Source: Neoarius graeffei (lineage: Eukaryota > Chordata > Actinopteri > Siluriformes > Ariidae). From it: a DNA stretch of 64,000 nucleotides. Where the stretch lies: positions 7,938,001 through 8,002,000 of the forward strand of contig NC_083587.1 of the NCBI RefSeq assembly GCF_027579695.1, given 5' to 3'. Positions 22,112-32,500 of this stretch are shown one piece after another. The position numbers and the translations under genes are program-made. Below the pieces are notes generated by a model that was not told the origin of the DNA, searched no databases, and was given only the letters and a program-made list of their open reading frames with translations. Position 1 is the first letter of the stretch, and each line of letters begins with the position of its first letter.

Positions 22112-23147
22112 CATCTCATCTCATTATCTCTAGCCACTTTATCCTGTTCTACAGGGTCACAGGCAAGCTGAAGCCTATCCCAGGTGACTACGGGCGAAAG
22201 GTGGGGTACACCCTGGACAAGTCGCCAGGTCATCACAGGGCTGACACATATGGCCCTTTTCCACTACCCTTTTTCAGCTCACTTCAGCTCGCTTCAGCTC
22301 ACTTCAGCCTGACACGGATCGCGTTTCGACTTCCTCAGAACAGCACAACTCAGCTCGCTTCAGCCCTGCTCAGCCCCCAAAACTCGCACGGTTTTGGAGT
22401 AGGGCTGAAGCGAGCCCAACCGAGCTGAGTGGGGCTAGGGGCGTGAGGAGACACTCCCCTGTGCACTGATTGGTGAGGAGGAGTGTCCTCACATGCCCAC
22501 ACACGCCCTGCGAGCACGCTGGGATCTGTAAACACCGTAAACCCGGAAGAAGAAGAATTACGAGAATTTCTGAAGCCTCATGCACCTCGCCTCATCTATA
22601 CGCTCTTGCCAGTATCTGTTGGCGTTGTCGGTGACAACAAGCCACAGCACCAAGACCAGCAACACTAACGACTCTATGTTTATTGTTTACTATCCGGGTC
22701 GTGAGACTACCGCTTAAAAGGTCACTAATGTCACTGTTTGTGCCGCCTAATGACATCACGTGACGTCCACCCACTTTCGCTAACTCCACCCAATGTGTCC
22801 ACCCACTTCCAGCCAGCACGGTTGTAGTCGAAATGCAACTCCAACAGCCCCGCTCAGCTCGACACGGCTCAGCCCAACTCAGCCGCGTTGGTAGTGGAAA
22901 AGCGGCAATAGACACAGACAACCATTCATACTCACATTCACGCCTACGGGCAATTTAGAGTCACCAGTTAACCTAACCTGCATGTCTCTGGACTGTGGGG
23001 GAAACCGGAGCACCCGGAGGAAACCCATGCAGACACGGGGAGAACATGCAAACTCCGCACAGAAAGGCCCTCGCTGGCCACGGGGCTCAAACCCGGACCT
23101 TCTTGCTGTGAGGCGACAGCGCTAACCACTACACCACCGTGCCGCCC
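22112..23147 (-). mobile_element. SINE copy 4, carrying a nested MITE
   Basis: Minus-strand SINE with a 13-bp TSD TGTAAATGAAACT at 22099-22111 and 23148-23160. Its 380 bp are stretched to 1036 bp by the MITE at 22251-22907, which sits in the SINE body at ...GACACATA.GACACAG. Confidence 0.95.
22251..22907. mobile_element. 657-bp MITE in a SINE
   Basis: Termini TGGCCCTTTTCCACTACC and GGTAGTGGAAAAGCGGCA, TSD ATA (22248-22250 and 22908-22910); cutting it out restores the SINE consensus. A 3-bp TSD fits PIF/Harbinger-type elements, and TIRs beginning GGCCCTTTTCCAC remind me of the IS4EU/ISL2EU groups, but the superfamily is inferred. Internal CAGCTC..CAGCTCGCTTCAG repeats lie near each end; no transposase. 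Confidence 0.85.
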
Positions 23148-23160
23148 TGTAAATGAAACT

Positions 23161-25010
23161 GTAAATGTAAATTTAAATGTGCACTTCGCTATATTAAGAG
23201 GAATGAAAATACTATGAGGGCTGATTCACTGGCAAGGAAGCTGCAAAAGAATAATGTTAATGACTTCTGGAAAGAAATTAAAACTGTCAATAATTGCAAA
23301 CCCTCTCTCCCTTCCAATATAGACGGTGTGAGTGGCTTTGAAGAGATTTCACAGTTATGGCGTAAACGATATTCTGAGCTGCTAAACTGTGTAAAAAGTG
23401 ACTTGTTTATAGTGGATAATGTAGAGTTTAGTAATGATGTTATTGTCACTCCTGCTGAAGTCCATGAAGCAATGATCAAGTTAAAAGACAATAAGGCCTG
23501 TGGTCTGGATAATATTATAGCTGAACATATTAAATTTGCCAGTAAGCAATTATGTCCTTTGGTGGCTATGTGCTACACGGCTCTTTTAGTTCATGGAGTC
23601 TTACCTGATTCCATGCTTTCTGTTGTGTTAGTACCAGTAATTAAAGATAAAGCGGGGAAGCTAAACAGCTCAGATAATTATAGGCCAATAGCCCTGGCCA
23701 GTGTCATGTCTAAAGTGCTGGAGACAGTCCTATTGTGTAGACTTGAAAGGTATGTCTTGACTACGGATAACCAATTTGGTTTTAAGCAAAAGCTTGGTAC
23801 TGACTTGTGTATCTATGATTTAAAGGAAATTTTAGATAGATATAATAGATAAAATACTACAATGTTCATGTGTTTCATAGATGCTTCTAAGGCGTTTGAT
23901 CACGTGAATCATGAGAAATTATTTTTAAAATTGTCCAAGAGTGGGGTCCCTGGTTTTTTAATTAGAATACTGGTCTATTGGTACTCACATCAGACAATGA
24001 GGGTGAAATGGGGGAATGTGACCTCTGCTCCCTTCCTTGTCACCAATGGTGTTCAACAGGGTGGAATTTTATCTCCTTTTCTTTTTAATGTGTATATGAA
24101 TGACTTGTCAATGTCTCTAAATATGTGTGGAACTGGCTGTAGGGTTGGTGATTAAATAATCAATCACATCATGTATGCAGATGACTTGGTCATTCTTAGT
24201 CCCTGTACTGCTGGGTTGCAACAGTTACTAAGAATATGTTCACAGTATGGTGAAGAGTTTGACATAAAATATAACGCTAGTAAGAGTAAGATCATGATTA
24301 TAAGGAGCAGAGAAGATAAACGATCACCCTTCCCTGTCTTCTATTTGGCTGGCACTGCACTCAGTGAGTGCAGTGAGATTAAATATCTGGGCCACATTAT
24401 TGCTAATGACCTGACAGATGATAGAGATATCTATAGGCAATGTCAGAAATTGTATGCGCAAGCGAACATGCTGTGCCGTAAATTTAGTATGTGCTCTGTG
24501 TCAGTCAAGATCTCACTCTTTAAAGTGTACTGTGCACCATTGTATACTGCACACCTGTGGCACCACTACAAACAAGGCAGCATTAGGAAACTCATGGTGG
24601 CTTACAATGACAGCATGAGGCTGCTGCTGAGAATTCCAAGAAGGTCTAGTGCAAATCAAATGTTTGTTAGTGCTGGGGTACCTACTTGTGCAGCTGTGTT
24701 GTGTAATCTGATGTATAGATTTATGTGCAGGGCATCTGAGTCACGAAACAACTTAATTGCTGTTTTGGCTAGCCCTGGATGTAGCTCTGTGAGACTGTTC
24801 TCTAGCTTGTGGAATCACTGGCGAACATGCCTGTATGTGGGACAATGACTAATGAGAGCTATGCAACATGTTTTTTTTTTTCTTTTTTTTCTTTTTGTCT
24901 GATCTGTTTTACTTTTTATTGTGTTATGTTTTTATTGTGATATGGATCCCCCTGGGTCTGGAATAAAGAAATGAATTGAATTGAATTGAATTGAATTGAA
25001 TTGAAACTTG
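23161..25010 (+). mobile_element. Jockey/I-like LINE, 5'-truncated
   Basis: Begins in RT coding sequence next to the SINE TSD and ends with a T-rich 3' leader, an AATAAA and a (GAATT)n tail at about 24970-25006. Lacks the endonuclease. Confidence 0.8.
23214..24848 (+). pseudogene. LINE reverse transcriptase with two stops
   Basis: One reading frame of 545 codons broken only by two TAA codons (23850-23852 and 24153-24155). Motifs in order: DFWKEIK linker, NKACGLDNI, NYRPIALASV, FIDASKAFDHVNH (catalytic D), NGVQQGGILSPFLFNVY, the catalytic MYADDLVIL, IKYLGH, and a long C-terminal region ending near WNHWRTCL. The frame stays open upstream to about 23160, so the start is lost by truncation. Both stops stand where AAA (Lys) would be a single change away. 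Apart from these the catalytic core looks intact. Confidence 0.88.
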
Positions 25011-25746
25011 GAGTGTAAGAATGAGGTTAGTGTTGGTGAAAATGCAGCTAATTTAGAACTTTATAGATTCTGTATTAAATTTTGCATTTGAGAGAGCTGA
25101 TAAAGTAAGGTCTGATATTTGTTATTGCATTCCTTTCTGTGCTGCTGCTGGTAACTTAAAGAAGTAAGTGGCATTTTAACAATGCTGGGCCATTTTTACT
25201 CAGTGAAAAGAGTTATGCATTTCACCTGGCAGGTTGGGTTACTTTAACAAGGCCATTAATTTAAATTTATGTAATGGTTGGATTCTTATTTCAACCCAAT
25301 ATTTTGGTTATATTGAGTGCAATGCTGGGTTAAACTTACCAAATCAACGACTTTTTTTTTTAATTGGCTCCTTGTTCTCCTTAATTAGTCATTAGCCTAA
25401 CCATTGTTTATTCATTGTTAATCATGGCTAATCTTTAATGATAAATTATTGTTGGTCACTATTAAATTAAATGTGTTCAATCTGTAAGTGTTTACAGCTA
25501 TATTGGATATACAGATATACTGGCCTGTGCCAAATACTCTCATGATCTGACCAAACTGTGCAAGACATTACTTTCATTGTACCAGAATTTTTTTCCCCTT
25601 TCCTTTATTATTATCCAAACAAAACACGTCTCATTGTGATTTCCTAAAGACCCTTTGCGCACAACTTGATGCATCACGTGATAATTTCACCTGGGTGGCA
25701 AACAAACACAGTCTTTTGTGCAAGCAAGGCCTGGTCTGTCTTCAAT
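25011..25746. other. Nothing recognised
   Basis: AT-rich sequence with short GGGTTA/AACCCA motifs around 25230-25340, possibly an old MITE. No coding region. Confidence 0.4.
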
Positions 25747-25972
25747 ATGGTTCATTTTTGCTTTTTTTTTGGTTGTTCAAATCGTTCAAATCGAGAAATA
25801 GATAAAAAGGTTTATCATATGCCTGCTATCAAGAAAAATGTGAAAGAGAAGCAAATGCTTCAAGAACAATGAAGAAATGAGTGGTTAAAAAGAATGCGAC
25901 AAGAGGATCTAAGCCTGAAAACTCCAGAAAAGTTTGTGAATACCCATGTTTGTAGCGAGCATTTTATTTCAG
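25747..25972 (+). pseudogene. THAP zinc-finger exon
   Basis: Opens MVHFCFFFGCSNRSN (C-x4-C), continues through KKVYHMP and NEWLKRM, and closes with HVCSEHFISG, giving the C-x2-H of a C2CH THAP finger. It ends at a splice donor TCAG|GTGAG. One in-frame TGA interrupts (LQEQ*RNEW). THAP fingers are sequence-specific DNA-binding modules of P-element and Kolobok transposases and of host factors. No downstream exon or terminal repeats were found, so transposon and host pseudogene cannot be separated. Confidence 0.8.
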
Positions 25973-26381
25973 GTGAGAATTTGGATTAAAAAAATAAAAT
26001 AAAAATAGAAAGTTGTAAATCAGTATGGAAGAGTTTGCATAAGAATCTCATTTTATTTCTGTTCACATTCAGGTTAGCTTCTTCATGAAAGTGTTCGAGT
26101 TTCTTAAAGGTGAACCAGCTTCCTTGTTTGACAAGGAAAACCCAGATTGGGCAACAAGTGAACAACTCTTTCAAAAATTCACTTTTGTTTAATTGTATTG
26201 ATATAGTGCTTTGAGCGATGAATTGACATAAATGCAACACCAACAATTCAAGAGTTCCATCAATGACCACATTCAGATTCTGTTAAGGTAATGGTCATAC
26301 GCATCCTGTCTTTCATTTGCGATGTGATTTGCTGAACATTTTGCTCATTTTGAGCATTTGTTTGACATTTGAGCATTTAAG
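25973..26381. other. Nothing recognised
   Basis: AT-rich; would be the intron of the THAP exon if that were once expressed. No feature recognised. Confidence 0.4.
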
Positions 26382-26765
26382 TACAGTGCCTTGCAAAAGT
26401 ATGCATACCCCTTGAACTTTTTCACATTTTTCCACCTTACAACCACAAACTTAAAAGTTTTTTATTGAGATTTTACATGATAGACCAACACAGAGTAGCA
26501 TATAATTGTGAAGTGAAATGAAAATGATAAACGGTCTTCAAAATTTTAAACAAATAAAAATCCGAAAAATGTGGTGTGCATTAGTATTCAACCCCCTATA
26601 CTCTGATACCTCTAAATACCGTACAATCCAGTGCAATCAATTGCCTTCAGAAGTCATCTAATTAGTTAATAGAGTCCTACTGTGTGTAATTTACTCAGCA
26701 TAAATACACTTGTTCTGTGAAGGCCTCAGTGGTTTGTTAGAGAACACTGAAGAACAAACAGCATC

Positions 26766-27758
26766 ATGAAGACCAAAGAACTCACCAGACAGGTCAGAGA
26801 TAAAGTTCTGGAGAAGTTTAAAGCAGGGTTAGGTTATAAAAAAATATCCCAAGCTCTGAACATCTCAAGAAGCACTGTTCAATCCATCATTCAAAAATGG
26901 AAAAAGTATGGCACAACTGCAAACCTACCAAGACATGACCGTCCACCTAAACTGACAGAGCGAGCAAGGGTCAGAGAAGCAGCCAAGAGGCCCATGATCA
27001 CTCTGGAGGAGCTGCAGAAATCCACAGCTCAGGTGGGAGAATCTGTGCACAGGACAACTATAAGTCATACACTCCACAAATCTGGCCTTTTTGGAAGAGT
27101 GGCAAGAAGAAAGCCATTGTTGAAAGACAGGCATAAGAAGCCATGTAGGGGACACAGCAAACATGTGGAAGAAGGTGCTTTGGTCAGATGAGACCAAAGT
27201 TGAACTTTTTGGCCTAAATGCAAAGCGCTGTGTGTGGTGGAAAACTAACACTGCTTATCACCCTGCACCCACCATCCCCACTGTGAAGCATGGTGGTGGC
27301 AGCATCATGCTATGGGGATGCTTTTCTTCAGCAGGGACAGGGAAGCTGGTCAGAGTTGATGGGAAGATGGATGGAGTGAAATGCAGGGCAATCCTGGAAG
27401 AAAACCTGTTGGAGGCTGCAAAAGACTTGAGACTGGGAAGGAGATTCACCTTCCAGCAAGACAATGACCCTAAACATACAGCCAGAGCTACAATGGAATG
27501 GTTTACGGTCGATCAAAGAATATTCGTGTGTTAGAATGGCCCAGTCAAAGTCCGGACCTAAATCCCATTGAGCATCTGTGGCAAGACTTGAAAATTGCTG
27601 TTCACAGACACTCTCCATCCAATCTGGCTGAGCTTGAGCTATTTTGCATAGAAGAATGGGCAAAAATTTCAGTGTCTAGATGTGCAAAGCTGGTAGAGAC
27701 ATACCACAAAAGACTTGCAGCTGTAATTGTAGCAAAAGGTGGCTCTACAAAGTATTGA
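26766..27758 (+). pseudogene. Tc1 transposase, two frame breaks
   Basis: Tc1 transposases cut and paste the element through a DD34E active site. N-terminal paired-like helix-turn-helix: MKTKELTRQVRD, ALNISRSTVQSIIQKW, RVARRKPLLKDRHKK. A small deletion with frame change near 27145 leads into WSDETKVELFG (first D), GGGSIMLWGCFS, QQDNDPKHTAR (second D). A second shift near 27515 leads into EWPSQSPDLNPIEHLW (E, 34 residues on). All three catalytic residues survive although the frame does not. Ends GGSTKY at 27758. Confidence 0.92.
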
Positions 27759-27909
27759 TGCAGGGGGGCTGAATACTAATGCACAACACATTTTTCAGAT
27801 TTTTATTTGTTTAAAATTTTGAAGACCATTTATCATTTTCGTTTCACTTCACAATCATGTGCTACTCTGTGTTGGTCTCTCACATAAAATCTCAATAAAA
27901 AACGTTTAA

Positions 27910-29386
27910 AGGTGTCACGCAGTGGCGATAAAAGTCGCATTATTCTGCACCAGAATGCTTTCGAGATTCGAAATAAATTGACCGTCGATTTTTCAAAAGC
28001 TTCCCGCGGTTGTAATCGGTCCTTATTTGGTCATGCCCATCACTTGAAATTTCCCGTGTTCTCAGCGCCCCCTCTCAGTCAATGGAACAGCTGCGTGACA
28101 TCATACCAGTAACCACTCGGTGCAGTTGCAATGGCAGACACACCAGAAAATAGGAGCGATGCTGAGGAAATTAGCTTTGATTTTACCGATACAGAAGAAG
28201 AAAATGGCCCACAAGTAGAGATTTTGATAGCTGAATGTCCTGGTGGTATCCAGCCTTACAGATTTGAACCTGAGCGCTCATCTTCAGAAGAAAATGAGGA
28301 CAGTTCTGACGATGACAGAAACGAAGATGAGAATGAAGAAGACCGGTGACTTGAAGACTTGTTTTGGTTGGTTTCTCTGACTAAATCACTACTTGTGTGT
28401 ATTTTTAAAGACCATTTTCACTTGAATTAGAATGCTGTGTGATTAATCTATGATTATGTGTAATACTGATAGCTGTAGGGGGTGAAAGTATAGCTAGAAA
28501 GATTGAATTCTAGCAACTTGACAGCTTGCGATCTCGCGAAATGCAGTGGGCCTTCTGATACAGTAGACCCCTTGATATTCCAGTTTTCATCATTTTCCTT
28601 TTATTGCGGTTGATTTTAACTTGATATTCAGTATGTTATAGTCTGGGAGTATTGAGCTTTGTATTGTATTGTTTAGTAAACGTACAATCGTCAGTAATAA
28701 GTGATAATTCTTAGTTAAAGGCAGTTCTGTGGCATAAATCTTTCAATTAATCTTCTGTCTTCCATTTGCTAAAATTATGTGCCACATATGTTATCAAGAC
28801 AACACTTCATGTGACAAAGAAAGATATGACAAATACATAAATGTATGAAAATCATTTTGTACAATTAATGATTGATACATAGAAACACTTAAAACATGTG
28901 TTTTTAAAAAAATATTTTTTTTCTATCAATACCTAGCCATGACCTTGAAATCAGATCCATTGATAACAGTCACAAATAGTGTTCAGTGTTCGTTGTTACA
29001 GCCAAACACAATACACCGATTAGGTATTTTGTATCACAGAATATCAATACATCATTTCATAGTGTTTTGAGTGTTCAAAACTATCCACAAACTGAATAAA
29101 TCCACAAAATCCACAATGTAAACAACTCTGTTAAACGCACGCTATAGAGAAAACTTAGCGACAGGCCAGCATCACCCAAGGGAGGTTACTGGTATGACGT
29201 CACACATAAGTTGACCTAGTTAATGGCTGGCTGCCTAAATTTGGCTGTGCGCGTCAACTTTAAATGCTTGTAGCGGGCGCATCGTGACACTGAGATCGCG
29301 GGAAACCAAGGGGCTTGAATAACCCACCAAACCTGACATTTTGACACATGATATAGCCTGATTGCTGAAATTACCGCACGACGCCT
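27910..29386 (+). mobile_element. TTAA-flanked DNA element inside Tc1
   Basis: TSD TTAA at 27906-27909 and 29387-29390; terminal repeats AGGTGTCACGCAGT and (complement) AGGCGTCGTGCGGT. Excision restores the Tc1 3' repeat, so boundaries are firm. TTAA targets are used by piggyBac and Kolobok elements; the terminal sequence resembles no piggyBac I recall. Carries one small coding exon at 28131. No transposase seen. Confidence 0.85.
28131..28349 (+). CDS. Acidic N-terminal exon of a TTAA element protein
   Basis: Open from ATG 28131 for 72 codons: MADTPENRSDAEEISFDF, then PGGIQPYRFEPE, then a run of S, E and D ending NEDENEEDR. The frame stops at 28347-28349, right after a possible donor (GACCG|GTGACT), so this is best read as a first exon. 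The PYRFEP motif followed by an acidic stretch reminds me of transposon-encoded proteins with a P2X7-tail-like zinc domain in fish, but that domain itself is not in this copy. No stop interrupts the exon. Function is not claimed. Confidence 0.5.
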   Translation: MADTPENRSDAEEISFDFTDTEEENGPQVEILIAECPGGIQPYRFEPERSSSEENEDSSDDDRNEDENEEDR

Positions 29387-29596
29387 TTAAGTTCGTGGTT
29401 GGAAGGTGGAAAAATGTGAAAAAGTTCAAGGGGTATGAATACTTTTGCAAGGCACTGTACAAGACAATACGTTCCTTTTGGAATATGCAGATTGGTGTGT
29501 GAGAAAATGACCCTGTGGCACTCTGAATTAACATAGCTTGATATATATATCATTGGCCTACGTCCATCTTAAAGAGACGATGGGTTTCGGTCATGG

Positions 29597-32500
29597 TCAG
29601 CATCTTCTTTGGTGGCTGAACAAGCCAATTCTAGAGTGGCAGTTTCTGCCACATCCTGCACAACTGAATGTGGTGGTGTTGGCAGAAGGTGCCTTTTGTC
29701 GCCGTTGGTCTCCGAGTTGGGATCTGGTAGCTTCAGCTTCCTTCACCCCTGCTTTGACAATTTGTCTCCATGCTGACCGGTCAATTGCGGTTTCCTCCCA
29801 TGAGTTTATGTCGATGTTAGCCGACTTAAGATCTCTCTTGCACACATCTCTGTACCTCAGGTGCGGGCAACCAGTTGGACGTGAACCGCATTCAAGCTGG
29901 CCATATAGGAGATCTTTCGGAATACATCCTTTCCCCATATGGTGAACATGTCCAAGCCATCTCAGGCGGTGTTCACTGATCGTTGCAAATAAGGTCCTGG
30001 AACTGGGCCTCTCAAGAACATCAGTTTTTGTTACCTTGTCCTGCCATTTAATTCCTAGGATCCTGCGAAGACACCGCATGTGAAAGGCATTGAGCTTTGC
30101 CTCTTGTTTGGCAAATGTCATCCATGTTTCACTGCCATAGAGGAGAGTACTTAGCACACAGGCCTGGTACACCTTTAGCTTGGTGTTTATTGTCAGGTTT
30201 TTGTTTCCCCAAACTCTTTTGTTGAGTTTGCTCATAACGGAGGCTGCTTTGCCAATTCTTGTGTTTATTTCAGCATCCAGAGACAAGTTGTTTGTGACAG
30301 TGGATCCCAGGTATGTGAATCGATCAGTCACAGCAAGCAAAGAGCCATTGATCGATATTACCGGAGGGCTTGGAGCATCTTGGGCCATCACCTCAGTCTT
30401 CTTTATGCTGATTGTTAAGGCAAACTCTTTACAGGCATTTGAGGACCTGTCCATCAGGCGTTGGAGTCCATCAGGTGTATGACTCGCAAGGGCTGCGTCA
30501 TCAGCAAATAGTAGCTCCCTAAGGAGCACGTGTGTTACCTTTGTTTTGGCGTGTAAGCGGGCCAGGTTGTAAAGTTTGCCATCATGGCGGGTGTGGATGT
30601 AGACCCCATCATCGGAGGACTGGAAGGCATACATCAAGAGCACAGAGCCTAATCTAGGAATTTGAAAATAGGGGACAGATCCCTCACTAGTTGTAGAAAC
30701 AGGGGACAGAAAATATTAACATGGGTAAAAATATCCCTCATTTGTTCCAGTTAGTGGGGACAGAAAAATAAATAATACATTGTTAGATATTTTCAAGAGT
30801 ACATCTATAAACAGAACAGTTTTATTAATCTTTACTTTTAGAATATCATTAACATAATACTAAATTGAACTTTCAACAAAAAAAATTAAACAAATTACTC
30901 AAAAAAAAAACCTAGCAATCATGTAGAATGTGTAAGAGTACCAGGACTACAAAAATGCAGAAAAATAGGCTTTACTTATCCAAATGCACCTGTTGGTTCA
31001 AAAGTTAAAGTGCATAGAACCTCACAGCACAACATGAAGTTACTTTAAAATATAAAATAAATGCCTCAGATTTCATGTAAGAAAAAAAAAACTATTAATA
31101 CTAGTACTGTGTGCAGGCAGTCTCTCCTGAAGACTAAATTAAACAATAATTATAAACTAATAAAATAAATGGCTCAGGCTTCATAGAAGAAAAAAAACAA
31201 TTTGAACAGAATCTCACAGTATGATGCTGAAGCTGCCTAAACAATGGAAAATAAAATACCATTTTGGCAAAAATGTTGGCATCCATTAATTTCTTGTATT
31301 AAGTAAAAAAATAAATAAAGTGCACACAGTCCTTCACTGTAAACATAACACACTTTCAGTAACAGAATTTAAGCCTACTTAAACACTGACTCGCATGCAA
31401 TGTTGCCAGATACAGCTGATGCTTTCCAGCCTTAATATGTTCAAAACCCGCCAAAATGAACTTAAAACCGCCCAATCTGGCAACACTGCGCACATGCTGC
31501 TTCTCTTGAACGTATACACGGAAGTACAGGTAGTTTGTCGACGTCACCGCAAGACGACGCCAAAGATTGGTCAAATTTGCGGGAAAGTTGCGGTGATTGG
31601 ATAGAATTGCAACACCGCCCTGAATTCACGGGGATTGGTTGAATTTGCATTGATGTTGCAAATCGCGAAATCCTGGAGGGTCTGAATGTTATGTTTGGAT
31701 GAGACAGAACGATATGCCATGTGCTTTTGGGTATTTTTAAAACACTTCACACAATTGGTTGAGATACACTGTCTTCTGGTTCAGTGACCAATGATATAAT
31801 AGTTCACAAAACTGTTTTACCCGCTAAATAAACCATTCGGAATACTTCAGTCCTTTCCGATATTTTCCGATTGGTGTGTAAACAATGCTATATTTACTGC
31901 AGTGCTTGCTAGCGGGTGCTGACAAATTGATATGCACAAGATTCAGTAAAACACGACTACACACTCTCTACTTATAAATGCGCGATAAAATGAATAGATA
32001 CGTGATATCACTCTCGCGCCCAAAAAGTGGATGTGCGACAGACAGATAAAAAACGCGTATTACCGCGTATTACGTGCCCTAGATTAGGCTCTGGAGCAGT
32101 GAGAAAAATATCCCAAACAGCGTTGGGGCAAGTACACAGCCCTGTTTAACGCCACTGAGAATCGGGAAAGGCTTGGAGGTACTACCCTCAAAGCTGGCAG
32201 TGCTTTTCATGTTGCTGTGGAAGGACTTGATTATGCTGAGCAGCTTTGGTGGGCAACCTATCTTCTCAAGTAGCCTGAACAGTCCGCTACGGGTTACGAT
32301 ATCGAAAGCCTTTGTGAGGTTGACAAAAGCAAGGTAGAGGGGTTTCCGCTGCTCCCGACACTTTTCCTGTAATTGTCTCACTGAGAATACCATGTCGATA
32401 ATGGAGCGCCCCACTCTGAACCCACACTGTGCCTCTGGGTACACACGGTCAGCTAGTACCTGTAGTCTGACAAGAACCACACGAGCGAAGACCTTCCCAA

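Larger units (their letters stand above)
26384..29457 (+). mobile_element. Tc1 element A, split by a TTAA element
   Basis: Ends in CAGTGCCTTGCAAAAGTATG and its complement, flanked by the TA target (26382-26383 and 29458-29459). Removing the insert at 27910-29386 plus one TTAA leaves about 1.6 kb, normal for Tc1, with the 3' terminal repeat restored across 27900/29391. The terminal repeats are about 200 bp and inverted. Confidence 0.95.

Noticed and set aside
29538-29945. 135-codon plus-strand frame
   Set aside because: Antisense to the LINE zinc-finger region; no motif.
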